Positions 34,447 to 44,609 of a stretch of DNA of 44,624 bases are shown in pieces. The DNA comes from an uncultured Prevotellaceae bacterium (lineage in GTDB: Bacteria > Bacteroidota > Bacteroidia > Bacteroidales > Bacteroidaceae), in assembly GCA_946540735.1 (NCBI GenBank), contig CAMNIN010000027.1, forward strand, positions 1 to 44,624. The letters run 5' to 3'. The stretch's first letter is position 1; each line of letters begins with the position of its first letter. Made by a program: the position numbers and the translations under genes. The notes beneath the pieces were generated by a model. It was not told the DNA's origin. It did no database searches and was given only the letters and a program-made list of their open reading frames with translations.

Positions 34447-35676
34447 ATGATGAGAAAGTTATTCGGCATAGCCATCCTCCTGGCTGCCACTTCGAGTATC
34501 CTTGCGCAGAAACGCATTTATATCCCCGAGGATCTTCGTCAGATGAACCTCGAAAGTGACACCTCACAATGGTCCTTCCAGCGGAGTGCGGAAACTCGTG
34601 ACCTCGTCTTCTTCTGGGAGCGGGGATTCGGACACGACCTGCAAGATCCGCCACCCCTCGATGGTCACCCGATGAGTCTCAATCTCAGTGTGACCATGGA
34701 CCGAGTGCAGCATTTCTACACGTTCTTCCGCGACACGCTGGGTTTCACACAGCCTGGATCAAAAGCCGAAAAATACAAGATGATGGTCATGCTCATGTAC
34801 TCTCTCGATGGTACTGCCTACGGGGGGACATACGACAATTTCATCGGCGCTTTGTGGGTGACCCCACTTCGCATCCAGGACAAAACCATGAACTGTCTTG
34901 CTCATGAACTCGGTCACTGTTTCCAACTTCAAATACCCGCCGACTCCGTGGGTGATGCCTGGGGTGGCAGCGGATTCTACGAAATGACCAGCCAATGGAT
35001 GCTGTGGCAAGTCAATCCTTGGTGGCTAAGAGACGAGAACTACCATTTCGAGGCATTCAAGGACCTCACCCACAAGGCATTCCTGCACCTCGACAACATC
35101 TATCACTCACCCTACGTGATACAATGGTGGAGCGACTTGCATGGCAAGCGATCCATCGCAGAGCTTTATCGGCAAGGGAGAATCGGGGAAGATCCGGTGA
35201 TGACCTACAAACGGCTCCACCAACTCTCACAAGATCAATTCTGCGACGAGATGCTGGTGGGTTATCAGCACCTGGTGAACTTCGACTTCAATCATGCCCG
35301 CCAAGAGACGAGACCATACGCCTGCACCTGGCATACCAAGCTCGACACACTCGCCCATGGATGGTTGCGCCCGGTCAACACGCCCGAAGACTATGGCGTG
35401 AATTTCATCCCCCTGCCCATAAAGCCAAGCACCCGCATCGACATCAAAGGTGATCATATCCGCCATGCCTTCGTTGTCGTGACAGACAAGGGGGAAAGCA
35501 TCTACTCACCCATCGGAGCCACGGTTTTCCGCACGCCCAAAGGAAAAAACCTCACCCACCTCTACCTCGTAGTCATGGGATCACCGGAGGAGCACCGTCC
35601 ACTCATGTTGCCTCATGACACGGTCCCCACTCAAAACACTCCAGGCAATTATCCTTATACGTTCAAAGTGAAATAG
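34447..35676 (+). CDS. Secreted DUF6055-like putative zinc protease
   Basis: The 409-residue protein has a signal peptide (about 1-20, ending ILAQ) and a gluzincin-type HELGH motif (153-157) followed by a WGGSGFYEMTSQWMLWQ helix, with a second acidic residue about 24 residues downstream. It resembles the DUF6055 family, found beside glycan-degrading genes in Bacteroidota. Proteolysis of glycoproteins is inferred only from the motif. The start of the GH127 partner lies upstream by 28 bp, so the genes may act together on arabinose-decorated proteins. The third-ligand assignment is not certain. Confidence 0.72.
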   Translation: MMRKLFGIAILLAATSSILAQKRIYIPEDLRQMNLESDTSQWSFQRSAETRDLVFFWERGFGHDLQDPPPLDGHPMSLNLSVTMDRVQHFYTFFRDTLGFTQPGSKAEKYKMMVMLMYSLDGTAYGGTYDNFIGALWVTPLRIQDKTMNCLAHELGHCFQLQIPADSVGDAWGGSGFYEMTSQWMLWQVNPWWLRDENYHFEAFKDLTHKAFLHLDNIYHSPYVIQWWSDLHGKRSIAELYRQGRIGEDPVMTYKRLHQLSQDQFCDEMLVGYQHLVNFDFNHARQETRPYACTWHTKLDTLAHGWLRPVNTPEDYGVNFIPLPIKPSTRIDIKGDHIRHAFVVVTDKGESIYSPIGATVFRTPKGKNLTHLYLVVMGSPEEHRPLMLPHDTVPTQNTPGNYPYTFKVK

Positions 35677-35703
35677 ATATACCGATCAACAAAAGTACTA
35701 CAA

Positions 35704-36903
35704 ATGAGATTGAGAACATCATTTTACCAGTGGATCACCAGTGTGACAATCCTGCTGGCAGCCGTGATGGACGTCTCCGCACAAGTCAATTTCGACTCAC
35801 TGGAAATCAGCCTCCTCACCTGCTCCCCCCATCAAGAAGTCTACAGTCTATATGGCCATACTGCCATCCGTTGCCATGACAAAGCGTCTGGCGAAGATCT
35901 GGTGGTGAACTACGGGATGTTTGATTTCGACCAACCCTATTTTGTGTTGCGCTTCGTGTTCGGAATCACCGACTACAGCATGGGGATCAACACTTTCGAT
36001 GATTTCATACGTCAATACCGCTATTACCGCAGCAGTGTCACCCAACAAGAACTCAACCTGACCGCTCACGAGAAAGCCAGTATCATGCAAGCCATCGCCG
36101 AGAACGCACGTCCGGAGAACCTGATTTACAGATACAACTATTTCTATGACAACTGCACAACACGAGCACGAGACATCTTGGTCAGCCATCTCGACGGAGA
36201 GGTGCGCTATCTGCAGTCCATTGACAGTACGGCCACTTTCCGCAGCATGGTGCACGACTGCACCGAGGGACATCCCTGGGCACGTTTCGGCAACGACCTC
36301 CTGCTGGGACTGCAGGCCGACAGACCGACATCCCGAGAGCAACAGCAGTTTCTGCCCCTTCATTTGCAAAAAGAATTTTCCAATGCAGTTATCGTGAGTG
36401 GCGACAGCACCCGTCAGCTGATCAAACGAGAGACGATCATAGAACCAGGTGGCCATCAGATCATCGAACAGGAATTCCCGATTCGCCCTTCGACGTGCTT
36501 CTGGATTCTGCTTGGCATCACGGTTGTCCTTCTTTTTCTTGAGTTCATGCTCCGGAAAAACATGTGGGGATATGACTTGTTGCTCATGGTTTGCTGCGGG
36601 CTCGCCGGCATCATCCTGACACTGATGATTTTCTCACAACATCCGACGGTGAGACTGAATCTTCAAATACTTCTGTTTAATCCCATCCCACTTTTCCTCG
36701 CCTACCCCGTCATCAGTAAAAGCATCCGTCACCAAGTGCATTGGTGGTGGAATGTGTGGACATTCCTGATTGTCGCATTCCTGGTTTTGGGTATGTTTTT
36801 TCAGCAATACGCAGAGGGCATGAACATTTTGGCACTATCTTTGTTGATAAGGAGCGTCAGCCGTGCCTTTCTGATGAAACATATCGGCCAAAGAAAGGCA
36901 TGA
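35704..36903 (+). CDS. DUF4105 (Lnb-like) membrane protein
   Basis: The 399-residue protein has a signal peptide (about 1-26) and a periplasmic DUF4105 domain with the permuted NlpC/P60-type pair His52 (YGHTAIR) and Cys149 (FYDNCTTRARD). Four C-terminal membrane helices follow (FWILLGITVVLLFLEFML; LLLMVCCGLAGIILTLMIF; LLFNPIPLFLAYPV; WTFLIVAFLVLGMFF). Lnb-type proteins act on lipoprotein or lipid acyl groups; a similar periplasmic transferase or hydrolase role is inferred. It is 27 bp after the DUF6055 gene. Confidence 0.78.
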   Translation: MRLRTSFYQWITSVTILLAAVMDVSAQVNFDSLEISLLTCSPHQEVYSLYGHTAIRCHDKASGEDLVVNYGMFDFDQPYFVLRFVFGITDYSMGINTFDDFIRQYRYYRSSVTQQELNLTAHEKASIMQAIAENARPENLIYRYNYFYDNCTTRARDILVSHLDGEVRYLQSIDSTATFRSMVHDCTEGHPWARFGNDLLLGLQADRPTSREQQQFLPLHLQKEFSNAVIVSGDSTRQLIKRETIIEPGGHQIIEQEFPIRPSTCFWILLGITVVLLFLEFMLRKNMWGYDLLLMVCCGLAGIILTLMIFSQHPTVRLNLQILLFNPIPLFLAYPVISKSIRHQVHWWWNVWTFLIVAFLVLGMFFQQYAEGMNILALSLLIRSVSRAFLMKHIGQRKA

Positions 36904-36958
36904 GCACATCAAAAGCCGAAAATCAAGCCAAATATTAGGCATTATCGAATAAATTGCG

Positions 36959-36966
36959 TAAATTTG
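36959..36966 (+). promoter_or_regulatory. Probable -7 box of the secA promoter
   Basis: TAAATTTG lies 36 bp before secA, in a 99-bp spacer. No clear TTTG or TTG partner is visible about 20 bp upstream, so the call rests on the single box. Confidence 0.4.
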
Positions 36967-37002
36967 CACGATTTTTCAGAAATACAAAACAAAACATAAA
37001 GA

Positions 37003-40000
37003 ATGGGATTTTTAAACGTTTTACAATCACTCTTCGGCAACAAGTCGACCCGCGACATGAAGCTGATCCAACCGATCGTGGAGAGCGTGAAAGCTGTCTA
37101 CCCGGAAATCGAGGCCCTCAGCCATGACGAATTGCGCGCCCGCACCAAGGAGATCCAGCGCTATGTGCAGGACTCCGCCAAGGACGAGAAAGCCAAGCGC
37201 GACGAACTGAAAGCCAAAATCGAAGACACGCCACTTGATGAGAGAGAGGCGATTTTCAACCAGATAGACAAGCTGGAGAAGGACATTCTCGAGATTTATG
37301 AACATGCACTCGACGAAGTGCTGCCCGTGGCCTTCAGCATCGTGAAAGAGACCGCGCGCCGATTCACTCAAAATGATGAGATCGTCGTGACAGCCAATGA
37401 CTTCGACCGCGAATTGGCTACCACCAAAGATTTTGTGAGGATAGAAGACGACAAAGCCATCTACTCCAACCACTGGATAGCAGGTGGCAATGACATGAAA
37501 TGGGACATGATCCACTACGACGTGCAGCTCTTCGGTGGAGTTGTGCTGCACCAAGGAAAGATCGCCGAGATGGCCACAGGTGAGGGCAAGACCCTCGTCG
37601 CCACGCTGCCGGTGTTCCTCAACGCCCTCACAGGCAATGGTGTGCATGTGGTGACCGTCAACGACTATCTGGCCAAGCGTGACTCAGAATGGATGGGTCC
37701 GCTCTATGAATTCAATGGTCTGTCGGTCGACTGCATCGATAAGCACCGCCCCAACTCGCCAGAGCGCCGCAAGGCATATCAGGCCGATATCACCTTCGGC
37801 ACCAACAACGAGTTTGGTTTCGACTACCTCCGTGACAACATGGCCATCTCGCCCGCCGACCTCGTGCAACGTGCCCACAACTACGCTATCGTCGACGAGG
37901 TAGACTCCGTGCTGATCGACGACGCCCGTACTCCTCTGATCATCTCAGGTCCGGTGGAGCGTGGTGATGACCAGATGTTTGAGGAGTACCAACCCCTGGT
38001 AGAGCAAATCGTCAACGTGCAGCGCCGTCTGGCCAGTGATTTGCTTGCCGATGCACGGCAAAAGATCACCAAAGGTCAAGAGACCAACGACAAAGCCATG
38101 CTGGCAGATGGTTTCCTCTCACTGTTCCGTTCTCACAAAGCCCTCCCCAAGAACAAGGCCCTTATCAAATACCTGTCTGAAGAAGGCATCAAGTCGGGCA
38201 TGCTGGCCACTGAGGAGGAATACATGCAGAACAACAACAAGCGTATGCCAGAGGCCGTGGAACCGCTGTACTTCGTTGTCGATGAGAAAATCAACTCGGT
38301 CGACCTCACAGACAAGGGAGTGGAGTGGCTGGCCAAGCAGGTCAACGACAAGAACCTCTTCGTGCTGCCCGACATCACCGCTGAAATGTCGGAACTGGAG
38401 AACCGCAAGGACCTGAGTCCTGAGCAACGCATCCAGAAGAAGGATGAGCTGATGAGCCACTATGCCCTGCAGAGCGAGCGCGTGCACACCTTGCAGCAAC
38501 TGCTCAAGGCCTACACCATGTTCAACAAAGACGACGAATACGTGGTCATCGACGGCGAGGTGAAAATCGTTGACGAGCAGACCGGCCGTATCATGGAAGG
38601 CCGCCGCTGGAGCGACGGACTGCATCAGGCCGTGGAGGCCAAAGAGCATGTGAAGGTGGAAGCAGCCACTCAGACCTACGCCACCATCACCCTCCAGAAC
38701 TATTTCCGCATGTACCACAAACTGGCAGGCATGACAGGTACGGCCATCACTGAGGCCGGTGAGTTCTGGGACATCTACAAACTCGACGTCGTGGAGATTC
38801 CCACCAACAAGCCAGTGGCCCGTATCGACCAGAGCGACCGCGTCTACAAGACACAGCGCGAGAAATACAAAGCAGTGATCGACGAAATAGTGGCCATGCG
38901 TGAGTCGGGGCGTCCTACACTGGTGGGTACCACCTCAGTGGAAATCTCCGAACTCTTGTCGCGCATGCTCAAGATGCGCAATATTCCCCACAACGTGCTG
39001 AATGCCAAGCTTCATCAGCGTGAGGCCGACATCGTGGCACAAGCCGGACGAAGCACCCCAGGAGAGGTGATCGACGAAAACGGCAACAAGAAAGAGTGTT
39101 TGCTGGGAGCCGTAACCATCGCCACCAACATGGCAGGTCGTGGTACGGATATCAAGCTCACCCCCGAGGTGAAGGCAGCCGGTGGTCTGGCCATCATCGG
39201 CACAGAGCGTCATGAGAGCCGCCGTGTCGACCGCCAGTTGCGTGGTCGTGCCGGACGCCAGGGAGACCCGGGCAGCAGCGTCTTCTACGTCTCGCTGGAA
39301 GACAAGCTCATGCGTCTGTTTGCCTCAGAGCGCATCGCTAAAGTGATGGACCGCTTCGGATTCAAGGAAGGAGAGCGCCTGGAGCATAATATGATCAACA
39401 ACAGCATCGAGAGGGCACAGAAGAAAGTCGAGGAGAATCACTTCGGCGTACGTAAAAGACTTCTGGAGTATGACGATGTGATGAACCAGCAGCGCAAGGT
39501 CATCTATGAGAAGCGCCGCCACGCCCTGATGGGTGAGCGCATCGGCATGGATATCGCCAACATCATCTGGGACCGTGTGATGAATATCATCAACAGCAAT
39601 GACACCGACTATGAGGGATGTCAAGAAATGTTCATCAAGACACTTGCCATGGAATGTCCCTTCACCCGTGAGGAACTGGTGGAGATGAAGCGCGAGTCGC
39701 TTTACGACAAGGCATACGATGCTGCGATGGACTCCTTCACCCGCCGCACAGAGCGCATCAAGGATGTGTCATGGCCTATCATCAAACGGGTCTATGAAGA
39801 GCAAGGACAGGTCTACCAGCGCATCAATGTGCCCATCACCGACGGGCGAGTGCTCATGAACATTCCCTGTGACCTCAAGGAAGCTTATGACACAGAGTGC
39901 AAGTCGGTCGTCAAGCAATTTGAGAAAGTTGTCATGCTCCACATCATCGACGATTGCTGGAAAGAGAATCTGCGACTGCTCGACGAACTGAAGCACAGCG

Positions 40001-40383
40001 TGCAGAACAGTGCCTCGTATGAGCAAAAAGACCCGCTGGTCATCTTCAAGATCGAAAGTGCCAAGATGTTCGACACGATGATCGACGAGATGTACAACCG
40101 CACCGCAGAAATCCTCTCGCGTGGGCAGATACCGCAGCTGCAACCCGAGCAGGGAGTCAGCGAGGCAGCTCCCGAGCAGCGGTCACAACGCTACCAGGAG
40201 AGCAAGGGCGACGAGATGGTGGACCAAGGCCAGAAAGCCGCAGCAAGCCAGGACACCCGTGAGTCAGCACAGCAGCAGCGCCGCCAGCCTATCCGCAAGG
40301 ACAAGCTGCCCGGCCGCAACGATCCCTGTCCCTGTGGCAGTGGTAAGAAATTCAAGAACTGCCACGGACGTGGTATCGTCTAA
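37003..40383 (+). CDS. secA: Preprotein translocase ATPase SecA
   Basis: The 1126-residue translocase motor has Walker [10 protein letters not shown] (about 190-198), [42 protein letters not shown] and [12 protein letters not shown]. It ends in a Cys-rich SEC-C zinc motif ([14 protein letters not shown]). E. coli SecA is 901 residues; the extra length comes from insertions in the first half (about 45-100 and 340-480), as usual in Bacteroidota. It moves unfolded preproteins through SecYEG. An ABC ATPase gene follows 15 bp later. Confidence 0.97.
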   Translation: MGFLNVLQSLFGNKSTRDMKLIQPIVESVKAVYPEIEALSHDELRARTKEIQRYVQDSAKDEKAKRDELKAKIEDTPLDEREAIFNQIDKLEKDILEIYEHALDEVLPVAFSIVKETARRFTQNDEIVVTANDFDRELATTKDFVRIEDDKAIYSNHWIAGGNDMKWDMIHYDVQLFGGVVLHQGKIAEMATGEGKTLVATLPVFLNALTGNGVHVVTVNDYLAKRDSEWMGPLYEFNGLSVDCIDKHRPNSPERRKAYQADITFGTNNEFGFDYLRDNMAISPADLVQRAHNYAIVDEVDSVLIDDARTPLIISGPVERGDDQMFEEYQPLVEQIVNVQRRLASDLLADARQKITKGQETNDKAMLADGFLSLFRSHKALPKNKALIKYLSEEGIKSGMLATEEEYMQNNNKRMPEAVEPLYFVVDEKINSVDLTDKGVEWLAKQVNDKNLFVLPDITAEMSELENRKDLSPEQRIQKKDELMSHYALQSERVHTLQQLLKAYTMFNKDDEYVVIDGEVKIVDEQTGRIMEGRRWSDGLHQAVEAKEHVKVEAATQTYATITLQNYFRMYHKLAGMTGTAITEAGEFWDIYKLDVVEIPTNKPVARIDQSDRVYKTQREKYKAVIDEIVAMRESGRPTLVGTTSVEISELLSRMLKMRNIPHNVLNAKLHQREADIVAQAGRSTPGEVIDENGNKKECLLGAVTIATNMAGRGTDIKLTPEVKAAGGLAIIGTERHESRRVDRQLRGRAGRQGDPGSSVFYVSLEDKLMRLFASERIAKVMDRFGFKEGERLEHNMINNSIERAQKKVEENHFGVRKRLLEYDDVMNQQRKVIYEKRRHALMGERIGMDIANIIWDRVMNIINSNDTDYEGCQEMFIKTLAMECPFTREELVEMKRESLYDKAYDAAMDSFTRRTERIKDVSWPIIKRVYEEQGQVYQRINVPITDGRVLMNIPCDLKEAYDTECKSVVKQFEKVVMLHIIDDCWKENLRLLDELKHSVQNSASYEQKDPLVIFKIESAKMFDTMIDEMYNRTAEILSRGQIPQLQPEQGVSEAAPEQRSQRYQESKGDEMVDQGQKAAASQDTRESAQQQRRQPIRKDKLPGRNDPCPCGSGKKFKNCHGRGIV

Positions 40384-40398
40384 ACAACCTTATTTGAA

Positions 40399-41172
40399 AT
40401 GAGAATAGAAGTCAAAGACCTGAGAAAGGCTTTCGGTGAGAAAGTGGCCGTGGATATCGACACTTACATCATCAACGACGGAGACATGATCGGACTTGTC
40501 GGCAACAACGGCGCCGGCAAGACGACCCTGTTCCGATTGATGCTCGACCTGTTGAAAGCCGACAATGGTGTTGTGGAGTATGTGCACGACCCAGCAGAAG
40601 GAACAGAAATCCCCACGGGAAGGATCAACCCCGCCGACAGCGAGGAATGGAAAGCCTTCACCGGAGCTTATATCGACGAGGGGTTCCTCATCGATTTCCT
40701 CACTCCCGAGGAGTATTTTCATTTCATCGGCAAGGTAAGCGGCATGGGCCAGGATGAGGTGGACACCCGTCTGAAAGAGTTTGAGCAACTGATGGCAGGG
40801 GAAATACTCAACCAGAAGAAGCTCATCCGTGACCTCTCAGCCGGCAACAAACAGAAAGTGGGCATCATCGCCGCCATGCTCAATCAACCAGAGCTTCTGA
40901 TCCTTGACGAGCCGTTCAACTTCCTCGACCCGTCGAGTCAGATCGTGTTGAAACACACCCTCACCCGCTACAACCAGTCACACACGTCGACGATCATCAT
41001 CAGCAGCCACAACCTGGCACACACCATCGACATCTGTCCCCGCATCACCTTGTTGGAGCACGGACATATCGTCAAAGACCTGTCGAATCTGGATCACAGC
41101 GCGGCGGCCGAACTCGACGCCTACTTCAATGCAGAGGGAGACGCAGAGGTGCAGCACGAGGCAGGTATTTAA
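40399..41172 (+). CDS. ABC transporter ATP-binding protein
   Basis: The 257-residue ATPase has Walker A GNNGAGKTTLF (about 35-45), signature LSAGNKQKVGI, Walker B LLILDEPFNFLDP and the H-loop SSHNLAHT. The GDMIGLVGNNGAGKTT style and short length match the gliding/antibiotic-export type (CcmA-like) subunits. No permease is adjacent, so the partner and substrate are unknown. It may be transcribed with secA, as a terminator appears only after it. Confidence 0.85.
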   Translation: MRIEVKDLRKAFGEKVAVDIDTYIINDGDMIGLVGNNGAGKTTLFRLMLDLLKADNGVVEYVHDPAEGTEIPTGRINPADSEEWKAFTGAYIDEGFLIDFLTPEEYFHFIGKVSGMGQDEVDTRLKEFEQLMAGEILNQKKLIRDLSAGNKQKVGIIAAMLNQPELLILDEPFNFLDPSSQIVLKHTLTRYNQSHTSTIIISSHNLAHTIDICPRITLLEHGHIVKDLSNLDHSAAAELDAYFNAEGDAEVQHEAGI

Positions 41173-41218
41173 GCCGGAAAGACGCTTTTGCCATCCCCAT
41201 TTTAAGGTATATTTTTCT

Positions 41219-41257
41219 AAAAGGAGGCTTGCTAGTCATTGTGTATGCCTCCTTTTT
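41219..41257 (+). terminator. Terminator after secA-ABC
   Basis: AAAAGGAGGC (41219-41228) pairs with GCCTCCTTTT (41247-41256) across an 18-nt loop; the right arm runs into a T tract (41253-41257). Confidence 0.8.
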
Positions 41258-41267
41258 GTTATATTTG
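41239..41267 (+). promoter_or_regulatory. feoAB promoter overlapping the terminator
   Basis: TTG at 41239-41241 (in the terminator loop), 18 bp, TATATTTG at 41260-41267 (just past the T tract). Transcription would start about 15-20 bases before the feoAB start at 41290. Confidence 0.5.
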
Positions 41268-41289
41268 TATCTTCATAAAAAACTTAAGC

Positions 41290-43815
41290 ATGAGACTATC
41301 TGACTTAAATACAGGTGAAAGAGGAGTCATCGTGAAAGTGCTCGGCCACGGCAGTTTCCGTAAGAGGATCGTCGAAATGGGATTTATTAAAGGTACGGTG
41401 GTTGAGGTATTGCTCAACGCCCCGCTCCAAGACCCCGTGAAATACAAAATCCTCGGCTATGAGGTATCTTTGCGCCATGCCGAAGCACAGATGGTGGAGA
41501 TCATTTCCGAACAAGAAGCCAAGGCAATAGAAAAAGATGCGGCAAAAACTACGAATAAGGGAGAACTGGCAGAAGACACACCGCTCACGGAGAAGCAATT
41601 TCATGCCGCTGCCATGAAAAGGCGCCGCAAGATCAATGTAGCACTCGTAGGCAACCCCAACTGCGGCAAGACGTCTCTATTCAATTTCGTCTCAGGCGCC
41701 CATGAGCGGGTCGGCAATTACTCCGGTGTCACCGTGGATGCCAAGGAAGGCTATGCCGAATTTGAAGGCTATGAATTCAACATCGTCGACCTGCCAGGCA
41801 CCTATTCCCTCTCAGCTTATAGTCCCGAGGAGCTATATGTCCGCAAGCAGATCATCGAGAAGACACCCGACGTGGTGATCAACGTGATCGATGCCAGCAA
41901 CCTGGAGCGCAACCTTTACCTCACCACCCAACTCATCGATATGAACCTGCGCATGGTATGTGCGCTCAACATGTATGATGAGACGGAAAAGAGAGGCGAC
42001 CATATCGATTTCAACAAACTCGGGCAGCTGTTCGGAGTGCCTATGATCCCCACTGTCTTCAAGACAGGAAAAGGAGTAGACCTGCTATTCCATATCATCA
42101 TCAACATCTACGAAGGCAATGATTTCGTAGACAAAGATGGCAACATCAACCCCACCGTGGCAGCAGAGATCGCAGAATGGCACAAGGACTACGAGCGTCA
42201 TCACGGTGGAGACCACTCCGATGACTACGCCCACGGCCCACGGCCCAACAAGAGCGTCTACCGCCATATCCACATCAACCATGGCCAGTATGTGGAAGCA
42301 GGAATCGAGCAAGTGAAGAAAGAGCTGATGAAAGACGAGAATCTGCGTCAGCGTTACTCCACGCGATACCTGGCCATCAAACTGCTGGAGATGGACAAGG
42401 ATGCCGAGAAGTATATACGCAGCCTGTCGAACGGAGAGAGCATCCTCCGCCTCCGTGACAAAGCCGCCCAACAGATCAAGCTCGACACGAAAGACGACAG
42501 CGAGACCGCCATCATGGATGCCAAATACGGTTTCATCCACGGAGCCTTGGAAGAGGCCAAGTACCAAGAGGGCAGCAATGAGGACACCTATAAGATGACA
42601 CATATCCTCGACCAGATCATCACCAACCGATGGTTGGGTTTCCCCATCTTCATCTTCCTGCTCTACGTGATGTTCCAGACGACGTTCTCGCTCGGGCAAT
42701 ATCCCATGGACTGGATTGAAGCCGGTTTCGGATGGTTGGGCGACTGGATCAGCACCACCCTGCCCGATGGTCCGGTGAAAGACATGCTCGTCGACGGTGT
42801 CATCGGCGGTGTAGGAGCCGTCATTGTCTTCTTGCCCCAGATTCTGATTCTTTATGCTTTCATCTCCTTCATGGAAGACTCGGGCTATATGGCCCGTGCC
42901 GCCTTCATCATGGACAAGTTGATGCACAAGATGGGGCTTCACGGCAAATCCTTCATCCCACTGATCATGGGCTTTGGCTGCAACGTCCCTGCCGTAATGG
43001 CCACACGTACGATAGAGAGTCGCCGTTCGCGACTCATCACGATGCTGATCCTGCCCTTTATGAGCTGCTCTGCCCGATTGCCGATCTACATCATGATTAT
43101 CGGAGCTTTCTTCGCCCAGCGCTATCAATCGGCCATCATGATCTCACTCTACGTGATTGGCATCCTCGTGTCGATTATCATCAGCCGTCTGTTCAGCCGC
43201 TTTGTGGTGAAAGGCGATGACACACCTTTTGTGATGGAACTGCCCCCCTACCGCATCCCTACAGGCAAAGCCATGCTCCGCCACACCTGGGAGAAAGGCA
43301 AGCAATACCTCAAAAAGATGGGTGGCATCATCCTCGTGGCCAGCATCATTGTCTGGGCGCTGGGTTACTTCCCCCACGACGACAGTCTGACACACCAGCA
43401 GCAACAAGAGCAGAGTTACATCGGACGTATCGGCAAAGCCATAGAACCCGTCTTCCGCCCACAAGGATTCACTTGGAAACTCGATGTGGGATTAATCGCA
43501 GGTGTCGGTGCCAAAGAGATAGTAGCCTCCACCATGGGAGTGCTTTACACCGGTGACGAGGAAGTGGCCGACGATACATCAGAGGAGAGTGCCAACCAAT
43601 ATCCTGTCCTGCGCGAGAAAATGGCTGCGGAAGGCATCACCCCGCTCATCGCCTACTGCTTCCTGCTGTTTGTCCTGCTCTATTTTCCCTGCATCGCCAC
43701 CATAGCCGCCATCAAAAACGAGACCGGAAGTTGGCGCTGGGCCCTTTTCGCCGCCTGTTATACCACAGGAGTGGCGTGGATCGTGTCTGCCGCAGTATAT
43801 CAGATTTTCTCCTGA
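41290..43815 (+). CDS. feoB: Fused FeoA-FeoB ferrous iron transporter
   Basis: The 841-residue protein has an N-terminal FeoA-like SH3 domain (1-75, MRLSDLNTGERGVIVKVLGH), then the FeoB GTPase with G1 GNPNCGKTS (121-129), G3 DLPGTYS and NVIDASNLERNLYL. The FeoB membrane core follows with the Gate regions (FGCNVPAV; PFMSCSARLPIY; VGAKEIVAS). The FeoA-FeoB fusion is typical of Bacteroidota. ATG 41290 is chosen to start at the FeoA domain and fall downstream of the promoter; an open frame back to 41239 overlaps the terminator. Fe2+ uptake across the inner membrane. Confidence 0.96.
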   Translation: MRLSDLNTGERGVIVKVLGHGSFRKRIVEMGFIKGTVVEVLLNAPLQDPVKYKILGYEVSLRHAEAQMVEIISEQEAKAIEKDAAKTTNKGELAEDTPLTEKQFHAAAMKRRRKINVALVGNPNCGKTSLFNFVSGAHERVGNYSGVTVDAKEGYAEFEGYEFNIVDLPGTYSLSAYSPEELYVRKQIIEKTPDVVINVIDASNLERNLYLTTQLIDMNLRMVCALNMYDETEKRGDHIDFNKLGQLFGVPMIPTVFKTGKGVDLLFHIIINIYEGNDFVDKDGNINPTVAAEIAEWHKDYERHHGGDHSDDYAHGPRPNKSVYRHIHINHGQYVEAGIEQVKKELMKDENLRQRYSTRYLAIKLLEMDKDAEKYIRSLSNGESILRLRDKAAQQIKLDTKDDSETAIMDAKYGFIHGALEEAKYQEGSNEDTYKMTHILDQIITNRWLGFPIFIFLLYVMFQTTFSLGQYPMDWIEAGFGWLGDWISTTLPDGPVKDMLVDGVIGGVGAVIVFLPQILILYAFISFMEDSGYMARAAFIMDKLMHKMGLHGKSFIPLIMGFGCNVPAVMATRTIESRRSRLITMLILPFMSCSARLPIYIMIIGAFFAQRYQSAIMISLYVIGILVSIIISRLFSRFVVKGDDTPFVMELPPYRIPTGKAMLRHTWEKGKQYLKKMGGIILVASIIVWALGYFPHDDSLTHQQQQEQSYIGRIGKAIEPVFRPQGFTWKLDVGLIAGVGAKEIVASTMGVLYTGDEEVADDTSEESANQYPVLREKMAAEGITPLIAYCFLLFVLLYFPCIATIAAIKNETGSWRWALFAACYTTGVAWIVSAAVYQIFS

Positions 43816-43822
43816 CATTTTT

Positions 43823-43857
43823 TATCAGCGGGTATCGGGATCCGACACCCGCTGATA
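43823..43857. other. Long palindrome after feoB
   Basis: Near-perfect inverted repeat: TATCAGCGGGT, TCGG / CCGA, ACCCGCTGATA, with an A-C mismatch and a 3-nt loop. A T run lies before it, not after it, so it is not a standard rho-independent terminator for feoB, though the structure could stop or stabilise the transcript. Confidence 0.6.
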
Positions 43858-43876
43858 TAGACGCATGACCGTCCAA

Positions 43877-44026
43877 TCACGGCATCGCGTATGACACCGT
43901 GATGTTATTGTAGCATTTGGTCATGTCGGCTCCTATCTCTGCGATCAATGATGTGGCGGCGCGCTCCTTGATGCCGGGTATGGTCATCAGTCTCCGAGTT
44001 CGTTGGGTTAGTAAATCCTGCATATC
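43877..44026 (-). pseudogene. Remnant of an IS110-family transposase
   Basis: Minus-strand frame reads LLTQRTRRLMTIPGIKERAA then TSLIAEIGADM, the conserved helix-hairpin-helix of the C-terminal (Transposase_20) domain of IS110/IS1111-type enzymes. The homology breaks off on both sides, and no catalytic DEDD domain or inverted repeats are visible, so it is a dead fragment. The rest of the open frame up to 44176 has no recognisable sequence. Confidence 0.55.
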
Positions 44027-44235
44027 TGCAGCATCGCTGCACAAAATACATCCGCTGTATTTGCAACTTATTGTATACCAATTTTTTTGATTAAAACGGC
44101 AGAAAAGTGATTGCATGGATTTAATGGAGGATGAAAATGACGAAGATTTAACGTATTTAACTTTTGTAAGCCACAAAAATGAAGATGGTGTGCATATTTT
44201 GTGCAGAAGTTATTCTCGCAAGGAACAACTCTGGC

Positions 44236-44609
44236 TATCTCCGCTCTTTTGTTGCCTACAAGTCACTGAAATTCGTGAAGCATAACACTGCAAACGATGA
44301 ACAATTCTGGAGCCACAATTATCTGTCGAGCTTGCAGTCTGCCTGGGTTGGTATGACTTTTGAGCGTCTGTGCTTCCAGCATATTCGCCAAATCAAGATG
44401 GCTCTTGGCATCAGCGGAGTAGTGACCATGTCTTAGCATGGCGAGTGGGGGCAAGTGCCGATAGAAGAAAAGGTGCACAGATAGACTTGCTCATAGACAG
44501 GGCAGACAACATATTGAATATCTGTGAGATGAAATTCTCGCATAACGAATATACTGTGACTAAAGAAAATGCTTATCTCATACAAACGCCAAGAACTGAT
44601 ACTGGTTGA
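44236..44609 (+). pseudogene. Frameshifted C-terminal part of an AAA/DUF234-type ATPase
   Basis: Two frames together match the C-terminal half of the Bacteroidota ATPases with DUF234: first frame EQFWSHNYLSSLQSAWVGMT, then FERLCFQHIRQIKMALGISGV; second frame GAQIDLLIDRADNILNICEM, then KFSHNEYTVTKENAYL. The switch lies near 44431-44440, where the first frame meets a stop (ACCATGTCTTAG). The N-terminal Walker domain is absent, and the last residues reach a stop at 44607 close to the window edge. Such ATPases are common in mobile islands of these genomes. Confidence 0.6.

Noticed and set aside
42085..43128. Open frame of about 347 codons opposite feoB
   Set aside because: Composition (His/Asp/Val-rich) is that of an antisense shadow of FeoB; no start signal or domain.
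43823..43857. Rho-independent terminator of feoB
   Set aside because: The stem is strong but no T tract follows it; the T run precedes the stem. Listed only as a palindrome.
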